32,058 bases of DNA. Origin: an uncultured Prolixibacteraceae bacterium. GTDB taxonomy: Bacteria; Bacteroidota; Bacteroidia; Bacteroidales; Prolixibacteraceae. Each line of letters begins with the position of its first letter. The first letter of the stretch is position 1. The notes under the pieces were generated by a model. The model was not told where the DNA came from. It searched no databases and saw only the letters and a program-made list of their open reading frames with translations. The DNA lies in NCBI GenBank assembly GCA_913063265.1, contig CAJXZG010000066.1:1-32058 (forward strand). The letters run 5' to 3'. Below, piece by piece: positions 23,224 through 31,502 of this stretch. The translations under genes were made by a program, and so were the position numbers.

Positions 23224-25257
23224 ATGAAACAAAACAAAGCTACGGTCTGCAAAATGAGAATACAAGATTTAGTTTCAGCTTTTATTTCTGATGAAGAAAA
23301 TAATTCAGTCAGTCAAATCAAAACAGAAAAACTTCTTTTTTACATTTTCCTGGCTTTATCGTTTCTTTCTACAACCACAATTTATTTTATTGCAGAATCT
23401 ACTTACGATACCGGCGACGGTATTGTTCACTACCAGATTGCCAGGTATTCGTGGAAACACCCTCACCTGCTTTTGTATTTATGGGGAAAACCTTTTTTTA
23501 CACTTCTTAGTTCTCCATTTGCCCAGTTTGGATTAAAAGGAATGGTTGTCTTCCAGACGCTGAATGCGGCAGTAATTTCATGGTTCCTGTTTAGTATTGC
23601 ATCTAAGATCAATCTAAAATACAAATGGAGTATTCCGCTGTTTGTGTTTTTTGCACCGGTATATTTCGCAACCATGAATTCGGGTTTGGTTGAAATTAGT
23701 TTTGGCACATTTTTTATATTTTCTGTTTGGCTGGTTTTTAACAAGAAGTTCCATGCCAGCGCATTGGTTGCATCAATTCTGCCCTTTATCAGACCCGAAG
23801 CCTATGTGGCAATTCCTTTACTAATTGCGGTCTACATCTACAGAAAAAAATATTCTGCAATACCTTTATTGACAGCAGCTACCATTGTTTACACGATTAT
23901 AGGTTATTTTCATTTTAATGACATTCTTTGGATTATACACCAAAACTACCAACTGGTTGGCGATAATTATGCCGGCATGAAAGGCAGCTACTTTCATTAC
24001 TTCAAAATTTACTACGCAATTTGGGGAACAGCCCAGGCTGTTTTATTGCTGACAGGAGGAGTAATTGTTGTTATCCAGATTGTCAGATTAATAAAAAGAA
24101 AGGTTGAACATGAATATGTTTTAGAAGTATTTTTGCTGTTTTTAGGATGTACCGCTGGTTGTTTTGTATTACACAGTTTATTGTGCGGAATGCCGGGAAT
24201 TCTGAATAATCTGGGAATGGTAAGATACCTGGCTACTTTGATTCCAAGTTCTGTCTTAATTGGATTAATTGGATTAAACCTGATTAATCAAATCAAGTTT
24301 AAAAAATCATCCCTTAAAAATATTACTGTTGGAGGATTTATAATTATGGCTGTTATTTCTCCATTTACTCAAAGGTTTTTCCCATTTAAAACTAACAATG
24401 AAGAAATGATTGTAAAAGAAATGGCCGAATATACCAAAACTTCAATGCCGGATTTTAAAAAGATTTGCTACCTGCATCCAATGTTTCCAATTTATGCTGA
24501 ATTAGACCCGTATGATGTAAACAGGATTGTACCAATGCAAGCAGCGAATCACGATTTTGTTAATGAATTGCCGGATAGTACATTGTTTTTGTGGGATTCA
24601 CATTTTATGGAAATTGAAGGCAAAATTTCTTTGGAATGGTTTACCCGGAATCCTAATTTTAAAATGCTGAAGCATATAAAGTTTATTAATGAAAAACTTC
24701 CTTTTGAAACCTGTTTATTTATTAAAGCTGATAATCCCAAACTGGAAACAGCTCCCGTTGAAATTGTGTATGAGGATGGAAAGTTTCTGGGTGAACACAA
24801 TACAAAAAAAATAATTTATTCAATCAAAAATGATAGTCTTGACTTTCTGAATTGGTATCCTCATATGGTTTCATATTCAGACAAAAATGCAATTGAATTT
24901 ACTCCTGAAAAAGAGTTTGGTCCAAAAATCATAAAAAACAGTGATGAAATAAATTTGGGGCAAGGATTAAGATCAGTAAATATATCATTCAATATCCATC
25001 AGCCCGATTCAATGAGTGAATTATTAAGTGTGATTGATGTTCGGAAAAATGACAGCATTTATTCGTGGGAAGGAATAAATATTAAACAGGAAATTAAGCC
25101 AAACCAATGGAATTCAGTATCTATTTCTCATAACTACCAGGAGCCAATAGCAGAGGATAGTTTAAGTATTATTTTTTATATCTGGAATAAAGGCAAACAG
25201 CAATTTTATATCGATGATCTTCAAATTGCATTTGATTATTTAATTGAAAAAAATTGA
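23224..25257 (+). CDS. Large GT-C-like membrane protein with C-terminal soluble domain
   Basis: Membrane protein of 677 residues. A helix (about 36-58) is followed by a loop with D62-T-G-D65-G-I-V-H69-Y, the place where GT-C enzymes keep their catalytic acid. About ten more helices run to near residue 385. The remaining 290 or so residues are soluble and beta-rich toward the end (about 500-675), possibly a carbohydrate-binding type sandwich, but no motif proves it. It begins 40 bases after the HEPN gene. An internal Met at 11 is an alternative start. Function is inferred from topology; substrate unknown. Confidence 0.65.
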   Translation: MKQNKATVCKMRIQDLVSAFISDEENNSVSQIKTEKLLFYIFLALSFLSTTTIYFIAESTYDTGDGIVHYQIARYSWKHPHLLLYLWGKPFFTLLSSPFAQFGLKGMVVFQTLNAAVISWFLFSIASKINLKYKWSIPLFVFFAPVYFATMNSGLVEISFGTFFIFSVWLVFNKKFHASALVASILPFIRPEAYVAIPLLIAVYIYRKKYSAIPLLTAATIVYTIIGYFHFNDILWIIHQNYQLVGDNYAGMKGSYFHYFKIYYAIWGTAQAVLLLTGGVIVVIQIVRLIKRKVEHEYVLEVFLLFLGCTAGCFVLHSLLCGMPGILNNLGMVRYLATLIPSSVLIGLIGLNLINQIKFKKSSLKNITVGGFIIMAVISPFTQRFFPFKTNNEEMIVKEMAEYTKTSMPDFKKICYLHPMFPIYAELDPYDVNRIVPMQAANHDFVNELPDSTLFLWDSHFMEIEGKISLEWFTRNPNFKMLKHIKFINEKLPFETCLFIKADNPKLETAPVEIVYEDGKFLGEHNTKKIIYSIKNDSLDFLNWYPHMVSYSDKNAIEFTPEKEFGPKIIKNSDEINLGQGLRSVNISFNIHQPDSMSELLSVIDVRKNDSIYSWEGINIKQEIKPNQWNSVSISHNYQEPIAEDSLSIIFYIWNKGKQQFYIDDLQIAFDYLIEKN

Positions 25258-25298
25258 AGTTCATAATAAAGATTTCTGTTCAAAAATTCAAAGAATAC

Positions 25299-26696
25299 TT
25301 AGTACTCTTTTTCGCCTTTTAAAGCTTTTTCGTAATCCGGTACTTGTATCATTTTATCATAACCTTCGGGCCAGGTTTTTTTACCAAAAATTCCCCAATA
25401 AGCTTCTTTGGTCATACTGTCCCAGTGTAAAAGCGAAATTCGGTACTGTTTCATCTGAAACTGGTTGAGCCCGATTGTTGCCAACAAAAGTATTCCAACT
25501 ATCACTTTTGCAACTACATCACTTTTCCATATTTTATCTATAAATGCAGCCAGTGGGATTGCCATCAATCCATAAATATCAATCATTGGGCGCGAACCGT
25601 AACATCCTCCGTACCACCAGCACCACCAACTGTAAACCACGTAAATATTTATCACTGAAAATATAACCAATGGTAAAAATAAAGCTGATGATTTTTTACG
25701 CAACCAGATAAAACCCACAAAGGCAAAAATCATAACCGGCGTATAAAGCAGCCAGCCTTTCCTGTAGCTAAATAAGCCATTTATAATCTGTGGTTGCAGA
25801 AAATAAAATTTCCCCTGGTCCATGTAAGAGTTAAATAAAAAATGACCAGTTTGTACTTTCCAGTAAATCAATTGTGGCAGCAAAACCACAAAAGCTGCAA
25901 GTCCGGCAAGTAAAATTCCTTTCCAGTTATTTTGAATTCGGTTGATTAAATCCGGAATCGACCGAATTCCAATTAATGCAGGAAATAACAGAACGAGAAT
26001 ATTTACTGGTCGGATAAGTACTATTATTCCGGCTAAAAAGCCTAAAATAATAAGAAGCCTCACCCTCCCGATAGCTATCGGGACCTCCGAGGGAGAGGGA
26101 GAAAGATTTTCCACCCAATTTATGGAATAATAAACAAACATGGTAATCAATGCAAAATTATAAACATGCGTCATACCCGGTTCCGAAATGGTATAAAACA
26201 TTAAATTGGTGGCAAGAACCACCAAAAGCATAGTTATTGCTGTAGCCACATCAGAAAAATATTTTAATAAAACTTTTCGCAAAAAGAAAAGCCCGAGAAA
26301 CAAATAAAACAAAGTCGCTATAAAAATGGATAAACTATAAGGCCACGAATAACCAAGTGTTGAAACCCCCAATACATGAGCTGCTGCATGCGCTATGAGA
26401 AAAAATGGAATCCATAAAATGGCCATACCCATGGTCATTCTCAAAATTGGTTTTCCATTGGGAGCTGTTTGCAACCAGATGGTTCCTTCAAAATCTTCGG
26501 GTAAAGTTTTGGTGAATTCAAAGGTCAAATCACCAAAAATAAAAGTGGCCGGCAAATAAGCGTAATACGAAACCACATCATTTTGAATGACTTTATTTTT
26601 TCCCCAGGTATCGAGGTTTTTACCGTACCATCCGCAAATTACCAGAAGCAAAACAATTGCCAGTTTTGAAATATTTGATTTAGCAGGTTTTGTCAT
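25299..26696 (-). CDS. GT-C-like membrane protein carrying an in-frame palindromic insert
   Basis: Membrane protein of 465 residues with about ten helices. The first periplasmic loop has N39-D40-V-V-S-Y-Y-A-Y-L-P, a GT-C-like acidic position. The start at 26696 leaves 10 bases after the methyltransferase stop; the longer frame starting at 26744 would overlap that gene and adds a basic, non-hydrophobic leader. Residues about 198-213 (S-P-S-P-S-E-V-P-I-A-I-G-R-V-R) are encoded by a palindromic repeat that keeps the reading frame and falls in a loop between helices. The gene converges with the 677-residue membrane protein gene. It is third in the minus-strand set GT2 - methyltransferase - GT-C. 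Confidence 0.72.
   Translation of the reverse strand: MTKPAKSNISKLAIVLLLVICGWYGKNLDTWGKNKVIQNDVVSYYAYLPATFIFGDLTFEFTKTLPEDFEGTIWLQTAPNGKPILRMTMGMAILWIPFFLIAHAAAHVLGVSTLGYSWPYSLSIFIATLFYLFLGLFFLRKVLLKYFSDVATAITMLLVVLATNLMFYTISEPGMTHVYNFALITMFVYYSINWVENLSPSPSEVPIAIGRVRLLIILGFLAGIIVLIRPVNILVLLFPALIGIRSIPDLINRIQNNWKGILLAGLAAFVVLLPQLIYWKVQTGHFLFNSYMDQGKFYFLQPQIINGLFSYRKGWLLYTPVMIFAFVGFIWLRKKSSALFLPLVIFSVINIYVVYSWWCWWYGGCYGSRPMIDIYGLMAIPLAAFIDKIWKSDVVAKVIVGILLLATIGLNQFQMKQYRISLLHWDSMTKEAYWGIFGKKTWPEGYDKMIQVPDYEKALKGEKEY
26059..26106. repeat. Palindromic repeat inserted within a coding sequence
   Basis: Seen: a perfect 18-base palindrome TCCCGATAGCTATCGGGA at 26066-26083, flanked by CTCACCCTCCC on the left and GGGAGAGGGAG on the right, which are partly complementary. 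The element covers about 16 codons and leaves the GT-C frame open. I recall CCCGATAGCTATCGGG as a dispersed repeat core in Bacteroidota genomes, but only one copy is present here. Confidence 0.65.
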
Positions 26697-26706
26697 TGTA
26701 TTAAGA

Positions 26707-27438
26707 TTACGATTTAAATCCAACCTGAACCACAGAAAGTCCAATGATTTTTTGAGTAAAAAAGTCCAAAACTTTCCATACAGGAACTAACGAATTATAG
26801 AGTTTCATTTGCCCTCCGGGAATCATTTTTTTCTTTAAAATATTCCCGGAAACATACCAGCCCAAAACGCCCATGGCATTGTAATATTGTTTGTGAATTA
26901 CTTCAAAACCAGCTCCTTCCAAAAGAGATGAAAGTGATTTTTGAGTGTACCTGCGATAATGGTCCAGTTGCTCATCAAAACCATTAAAAAGCCATTGGAA
27001 TGCCGGAACCAAAATCACTACCTTACCACCAGGTCGCAACATTTTTTTTGCATTTGCCATCGCGGTTTGATGATCCAAAATATGCTCCACTACATTTAAG
27101 GCAAAAATAGTATCGTAAGCTTCAATCAATTCAGGGTGCTTTTTTTCAAGTTCTTTATCGGATAAATCGAGTAACTGAACTCCCTTAAAATTCTCCTTTT
27201 CGGCAAATTTTTCTTTTAACAAAGGGAAATAACTGGTTTCGATATCGCTCAAAGAAATATCTGCACCATCCTCAACAAAATACTGTGAAATATTTCCAAT
27301 ACCACTCCCTATTTCCAGTATATTTCCACTACAATGCGGTTTTATAATCCGGTACATCCACTGGTTAAATTCTTTTGCTTCAGAAATAACTTCCAGTGTA
27401 TCCGTTCCGTATTGTGAGTTTCCTAAGTTTTCGCTCAT
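26707..27438 (-). CDS. Class I SAM-dependent methyltransferase
   Basis: Cytoplasmic Rossmann-fold methyltransferase of 243 residues. The SAM-binding motif I is L41-E-I-G-S-G-I-G48, the acidic end of strand two is S-D65-I-E, and motif IV is F-A-L-N-V-V-E-H (113-119), followed by L-R-P-G-G-K. H160-Y-R-R-Y-T is typical of Methyltransf_11/23 members found in glycan clusters. The C-terminal third is more hydrophobic, which may mean membrane association. It lies 10 bases before the GT-C gene on the same strand. A lipid-linked or glycan substrate is inferred from its neighbours. Confidence 0.85.
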   Translation of the reverse strand: MSENLGNSQYGTDTLEVISEAKEFNQWMYRIIKPHCSGNILEIGSGIGNISQYFVEDGADISLSDIETSYFPLLKEKFAEKENFKGVQLLDLSDKELEKKHPELIEAYDTIFALNVVEHILDHQTAMANAKKMLRPGGKVVILVPAFQWLFNGFDEQLDHYRRYTQKSLSSLLEGAGFEVIHKQYYNAMGVLGWYVSGNILKKKMIPGGQMKLYNSLVPVWKVLDFFTQKIIGLSVVQVGFKS

Positions 27439-27491
27439 GTTTATTTCTTTCTATTTTTAAAACTTCTTTTCAAATTTTATTATCCAATATC

Positions 27492-27779
27492 TCACACTGA
27501 AGCAGACCAATTTGAACCGACAGTGGTTTGAAAGTTTTTGCTTTTTACCACCTCCCATCCGCCAATCAGCGGATGTACTCCTCCTGGAAGGAGGAGAAAC
27601 TTTCGAAGTCCGGGCTTAATTTTTAAAAAAGATAAAATCGAGGACTCCAGTTTCCCAGCCTCTAAGGCGGGGGGGACCGCGTTTACAGCGGTGGGGCGGT
27701 GAAAAGTTATCTTAGTCACTAATTTTTCCATCCATCCCGAAATTAAAACAAGAATTTCTGAGCTTATCGTTTTTATCAT
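27492..27779 (-). CDS. Doubtful 95-residue frame overlapping a repeat cluster
   Basis: A reading frame whose ATG follows directly after the GT2 stop codon. The first 28 or so residues look protein-like (M-I-K-T-I-S-S-E-I-L-V-L-I-S-G-W), but the rest is a direct reading of the hairpin repeats at 27550-27705, with Pro/Gly-rich composition. No family is recognised. It may be the remnant of a small gene interrupted by repeats, or it may not be coding. Confidence 0.22.
   Translation of the reverse strand: MIKTISSEILVLISGWMEKLVTKITFHRPTAVNAVPPALEAGKLESSILSFLKIKPGLRKFLLLPGGVHPLIGGWEVVKSKNFQTTVGSNWSASV
27550..27705. repeat. Cluster of three hairpin repeats, REP-like
   Basis: Seen: CATCCGC-CAATCA-GCGGATG (27556-27575), CTCCTCCT-GGA-AGGAGGAG (27578-27596) and ACCGC-GTTTACA-GCGGT (27676-27692), with GC-rich GGCGGGGGGG and GGGGCGG tracts around the last. 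All arms are perfect. The GC content is far above that of the surroundings. The stretch of about 340 bases between the GT2 and methyltransferase genes holds these repeats and no convincing gene. Confidence 0.6.
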
Positions 27780-28505
27780 CTATTTGCTAAATAAATTGTA
27801 TTTTACAATACAGTAAAATGCCCTGAAACCATCGCGCCAACCAATTTTTTTGCCCTCTTCATAAGTACGTCCGTAGTATGAAATCCCAACTTCATAAATT
27901 CTGATGTTTGGTATACGCGACATTTTTGCCGTTACTTCCGGTTCAAAACCAAAACGATTTTCTTTTAAATCGAGACTTTTAATAATATCTGATCTAAACA
28001 GTTTATAGCAGGTTTCCATATCAGTTAAATTCAGATTGGTGAAAATGTTTGAAACGGAGGTTAGAATTTTATTACCAATCGAATGCCAGAAAAATAATAT
28101 CCTGTGTGGGTTACCTCCCAAAAATCTTGAGCCGTAAACTACATCGGCTTCAGCTTCAACATAAGGTTTTAACAAATCATTGTATTCTCGTGGATCATAT
28201 TCCAGGTCCGCATCCTGAATAATTAAACAATCTCCTTGTGCTTCTTCAATTCCCCGGTGAAGCGCTGCACCTTTCCCCATATTTTTGGGCTGATGAAAAA
28301 GTTTCATATCATGGTCTGAATGTGCTTTTATGTAAGCATCAATCACTTCAGCCGAATTATCAGAAGAAAAATCGTTTACTAAAATAATCTCTTTTTCAAA
28401 TCCGTAATTCAAATCAACCTGCAGAATCCGGTCTAATATTTCATGAATCGTTTTTCCTTCATTATAAACAGGAATAATTATCGAAAGTTTCTTCTGATTG
28501 TCCAT
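27780..28505 (-). CDS. GT2-family glycosyltransferase, DPM1-like
   Basis: Glycosyltransferase of 241 residues in the GT-A family that makes polyprenyl-phosphate sugars. Motifs are I-I-I-P-V-Y-N-E-G (9-17), V-N-D-F-S-S-D (43-49), K-N-M-G-K-G-A-A (74-81), and the metal-binding D98-A-D100-L-E-Y. D-M-E-T-C-Y-K and N-R-F-G-F-E-P-E follow, both typical of the dolichyl-phosphate mannose synthase-like group. There is no C-terminal membrane helix. As first gene of the minus-strand set with a methyltransferase and a GT-C membrane protein, it probably supplies the donor lipid for the latter. The sugar is unknown. Confidence 0.9.
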   Translation of the reverse strand: MDNQKKLSIIIPVYNEGKTIHEILDRILQVDLNYGFEKEIILVNDFSSDNSAEVIDAYIKAHSDHDMKLFHQPKNMGKGAALHRGIEEAQGDCLIIQDADLEYDPREYNDLLKPYVEAEADVVYGSRFLGGNPHRILFFWHSIGNKILTSVSNIFTNLNLTDMETCYKLFRSDIIKSLDLKENRFGFEPEVTAKMSRIPNIRIYEVGISYYGRTYEEGKKIGWRDGFRAFYCIVKYNLFSK

Positions 28506-28532
28506 GTAATAATCTGAAAATTAAATAAAGCC

Positions 28533-28561
28533 CAAAGATATAATTACTGTAAAAAACACAA
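28533..28561 (-). promoter_or_regulatory. Candidate Bacteroidota promoter of the GT2-methyltransferase-GT-C genes
   Basis: Seen on the minus strand: TTG (complement of 28559-28561), 18 bases, then a perfect TAnnTTTG box TATCTTTG (complement of 28533-28540). The box ends about 27 bases before the ATG at 28505. Both elements match, with a spacer one base short of the usual 19-21. Confidence 0.5.
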
Positions 28562-28708
28562 CATTGAATTTCGAATTAATTAGGTGTTTCAGAATTAAAG
28601 TTCAGTTTTTTGTTCGATTATTTTTTTATTCTTGCTAATAAAAATAAACTGTTCATGACTTTTAAATTCAGGGTAAAGATTTGTTTTTTCAAATATTTAC
28701 ACCAAATT

Positions 28709-28716
28709 TAGATTTG
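28709..28716 (+). promoter_or_regulatory. Bacteroidota -7 box upstream of the SLC12-like gene
   Basis: Seen: TAGATTTG, a perfect TAnnTTTG match, 16 bases before the ATG at 28733. No convincing TTG at the expected distance. The leader would be about 10 bases. Confidence 0.42.
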
Positions 28717-28732
28717 TAAAGTAGAATTATAC

Positions 28733-30952
28733 ATGGCTAAATCATTAGTAAATACAAACGCAAAGTTTGGAACTTTGCCTGTTTTTCTCACAGCACTTTC
28801 TACCATTTTGGGCGCTATTTTGTTTCTGCGTTTTGGCTGGGCAGTAGGTCAGGTTGGATTTATTGGGGTAGTAGGTATAATTGTCCTTGGTCATGTTGTT
28901 ACAATACCAACAGCTTTTGCCGTTGCAGAAATTGCAACCAATCAGCGTGTTCAGGGGGGCGGGGCATATTTTATCATAAGCCGTTCTTTTGGTTTAAATA
29001 TTGGCGGAGCCATTGGCATTGCACTGTATTTATCTCAGGCTATCAGCGTTGCATTTTATGTAATTGCTTTTGGAGAAGCTTTTGAGCCTGCTATAGAGTG
29101 GTTGTATTATAACTATGGATTTTATATTCCTGACCGACGCTGGATAACTTTGCCTACTATGGCAATATTATCGATTCTTATTCTTTTTAAAGGTGCAAAC
29201 TTGGGCATGAAAGCTCTTTATGTTGTGGTTGCCATTTTGCTGACTTCCCTTGCTATGTTTTTCCTCGGCGATTCACCCATAAGACCTGTAGAAGTTAATT
29301 TTGATGCTCATATACCTGATAATCTGAATTTCTTTTTTGTATTTACAATTATCTTTCCTGCTTTTACCGGTCTGGCAGCAGGACTGGGTTTATCGGGTGA
29401 TTTGAAAAATCCTAAAAAATCAATTCCCCAGGGAACACTTCTGGCCACTGTTGTAGGAATGATTGTATATGTTTTTGTGGCTTATAAATTTGCGGTTTCA
29501 GCAAGTCCTGAAGACCTGGTAAGCGACCAGTTGATTATGAGAAAAATTGCCGTTTGGGGACCCATAATTCCAATTGGACTGGCTGCTGCTTCTTTAAGTT
29601 CTGCCTTGGGTTCAATTATGGTTGCTCCACGAACATTACAGGCTATTGGATTTGATAGTATTTTTCCTCAGAAATCGATAAACAACTGGTTTGCAAAAGG
29701 AAGACAAAAAGATAATGAACCCATAAACGGCTCAATTGTCAGCATTGTTATTTCGTTCTTTTTTGTGATAGTAGGTGACATTGATTTTGTTGCCCAAATC
29801 ATCTCTATGTTTTTTATGGTGACTTATGGCGCAGTCTGTTTGGTTTCTTTACTGGAACACTTTGCCGCTGATCCTGCATACAGGCCTACCTTCCGTTCAA
29901 AATGGTACATTTCAGCAATTGGTGCACTTTTCTCTTTTTGGCTGATGTTTGAAATGAACTCAACTTATGCAGCGATTTCCTTATTAATCATGGGCCTTAT
30001 CTATTATGGCGTTATGAGAAGCAACGACAAAAACCAGGGATTAAACAAACTGTTCAGAGGGGTTGTGTTTCAGTTAAGCAGGCAGCTTCAGATTCTTTTG
30101 CAACGTGCTGACAGCAATGAAAAAGAGGCCAGCTGGCGGCCGTTTAGTGTTTGTATCTCACACGATACTTTTAAAAGGAGATCAGCTTTTGACATTATGC
30201 GATGGCTTTCTTATAAATATGGTTTTGGAACTTATATTCATTTTATAAAAGGTTATCTTAACGAAGAAACTACTGAGGAATCGAAGGAAGTATTGGATCG
30301 ACTGATTCAACTTGCAGCAGGAAGTCAAAACCGTGTGGTTTTGGATACCATTATTTCACCTTCGTATACATCTGCTATAGCCCAGGTTATTCAGCTTTCA
30401 GGAATATCGGGAAAAGGAAATAACCTAATTTTGTTTGAATTCTCTCGTACCGATCCCGGTAATCTGAAAGAAATAACTGCCAATTATGGGATCGTAGAGT
30501 CCGCCGGATTTGATATTTGTATTTTAAATACCTCGTATAAAAGCTTTGGCTACAAAAAAGAAATTCATATTTGGATCAGCCCTGAAGATTACAGGAATGC
30601 GAATTTAATGATATTGCTGGGTTATATTACTTTAGGGCATCCTGACTGGAAAAAAGGGAAAATCAAAATTTTTGCCTTGTATCCAAGTGAGTCGATGGAA
30701 GAAAAAAGAAATCAACTTCTGGAATTGATAAAAACCGGCCGACTTCCAATTGGACCTTCCAATGTTTCAATGGTTCCTTATGAATCTGAAAATCGTAAAA
30801 GTGTAATAAAAAAATATTCAGCCGATGCTGATTTGACTGTTGTGGGATTTACAACAGAAATGTTAAGCGATGTAAAAGAATTTTCTGAAGGCTACCAGGA
30901 TTTGGGCAACATTTTATTTGTTTGTTCAAACCGGGCAAAAAAAATAAATTAG
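28733..30952 (+). CDS. SLC12-like cation-chloride cotransporter homologue (APC superfamily)
   Basis: Membrane transporter of 739 residues. About twelve helices occupy residues 15-430. The first carries G-T-L-P-V-F-L-T-A-L-S-T-I-L-G-A and L-F-L-R-F-G-W, resembling the start of KCC/NKCC proteins, and the third begins G-G-G-A-Y-F-I-I-S-R-S. A soluble C-terminal half of about 300 residues follows and ends in A-D-A-D-L-T-V-V-G-F, which parallels the C-terminal domain of eukaryotic SLC12 proteins. The family moves Cl- with K+ and/or Na+; some bacterial relatives transport amino acids instead, so the ion or substrate is open. It is a single gene divergent from the GT2 operon. Confidence 0.8.
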   Translation: MAKSLVNTNAKFGTLPVFLTALSTILGAILFLRFGWAVGQVGFIGVVGIIVLGHVVTIPTAFAVAEIATNQRVQGGGAYFIISRSFGLNIGGAIGIALYLSQAISVAFYVIAFGEAFEPAIEWLYYNYGFYIPDRRWITLPTMAILSILILFKGANLGMKALYVVVAILLTSLAMFFLGDSPIRPVEVNFDAHIPDNLNFFFVFTIIFPAFTGLAAGLGLSGDLKNPKKSIPQGTLLATVVGMIVYVFVAYKFAVSASPEDLVSDQLIMRKIAVWGPIIPIGLAAASLSSALGSIMVAPRTLQAIGFDSIFPQKSINNWFAKGRQKDNEPINGSIVSIVISFFFVIVGDIDFVAQIISMFFMVTYGAVCLVSLLEHFAADPAYRPTFRSKWYISAIGALFSFWLMFEMNSTYAAISLLIMGLIYYGVMRSNDKNQGLNKLFRGVVFQLSRQLQILLQRADSNEKEASWRPFSVCISHDTFKRRSAFDIMRWLSYKYGFGTYIHFIKGYLNEETTEESKEVLDRLIQLAAGSQNRVVLDTIISPSYTSAIAQVIQLSGISGKGNNLILFEFSRTDPGNLKEITANYGIVESAGFDICILNTSYKSFGYKKEIHIWISPEDYRNANLMILLGYITLGHPDWKKGKIKIFALYPSESMEEKRNQLLELIKTGRLPIGPSNVSMVPYESENRKSVIKKYSADADLTVVGFTTEMLSDVKEFSEGYQDLGNILFVCSNRAKKIN

Positions 30953-31007
30953 GTAAATGGTCGTTTAGTAAATGCCTATGTAATTTAATTTCGACAAATA
31001 ACTTATC

Positions 31008-31502
31008 ATGAAAAAAATCGCCATATTCCCCGGATCATTTGATCCGTTTTCTATCGGGCACGAATCCATTGTAAACCGTGCTTTATCGTTGTTCGATAAA
31101 ATTGTAATCATGATAGGTTACAACGCCAACAAAAAATCATTTTTCCCTATCGAACAAAGGGTAAGGTGGATTAATCAGGTATTTCAAAATGTAGATAAAG
31201 TGGAAGTTAAAATACATGACGGTTTAACCGTTGATTTTTGTAAAGAAGTTGGAGCACAATACATTTTAAGAGGATTACGTACTTCGGCAGACTTCGAATA
31301 CGAAAGGGCGATTGCACAAATAAACAAACAAATGCATCCGGAAATAGAAACCATATTCCTGCTTACTTTACCGGAACATACTCCGGTTAATGCCACTATT
31401 ATTCGCGATATTGTATTCCACGGTGGCGATGCAAGCAAGTTTTTGCCCAAAGGCCTTAATATGGAAGAATTTAAAATGAACAGTAAAAAGTCAAATGAAT
31501 AA
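31008..31502 (+). CDS. coaD: Phosphopantetheine adenylyltransferase
   Basis: Cytoplasmic nucleotidyltransferase of 164 residues that joins ATP and 4'-phosphopantetheine to give dephospho-CoA, the fourth step of coenzyme A biosynthesis. The N-terminal motif P8-G-S-F-D-P13 and S-I-G-H18 form the ATP site, and L87-R-G-L-R-T-S-A-D-F-E-Y-E (to about 99) is the second signature. The length is standard. A run of six Lys/Ile-rich residues begins the protein at the ATG at 31008. It is followed by an overlapping downstream gene. Confidence 0.96.
   Translation: MKKIAIFPGSFDPFSIGHESIVNRALSLFDKIVIMIGYNANKKSFFPIEQRVRWINQVFQNVDKVEVKIHDGLTVDFCKEVGAQYILRGLRTSADFEYERAIAQINKQMHPEIETIFLLTLPEHTPVNATIIRDIVFHGGDASKFLPKGLNMEEFKMNSKKSNE

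Noticed and set aside
30986..30993. TAATTTCG as -7 box for coaD
   Set aside because: One mismatch to TAnnTTTG and no TTG at the right distance; not enough to call a promoter.
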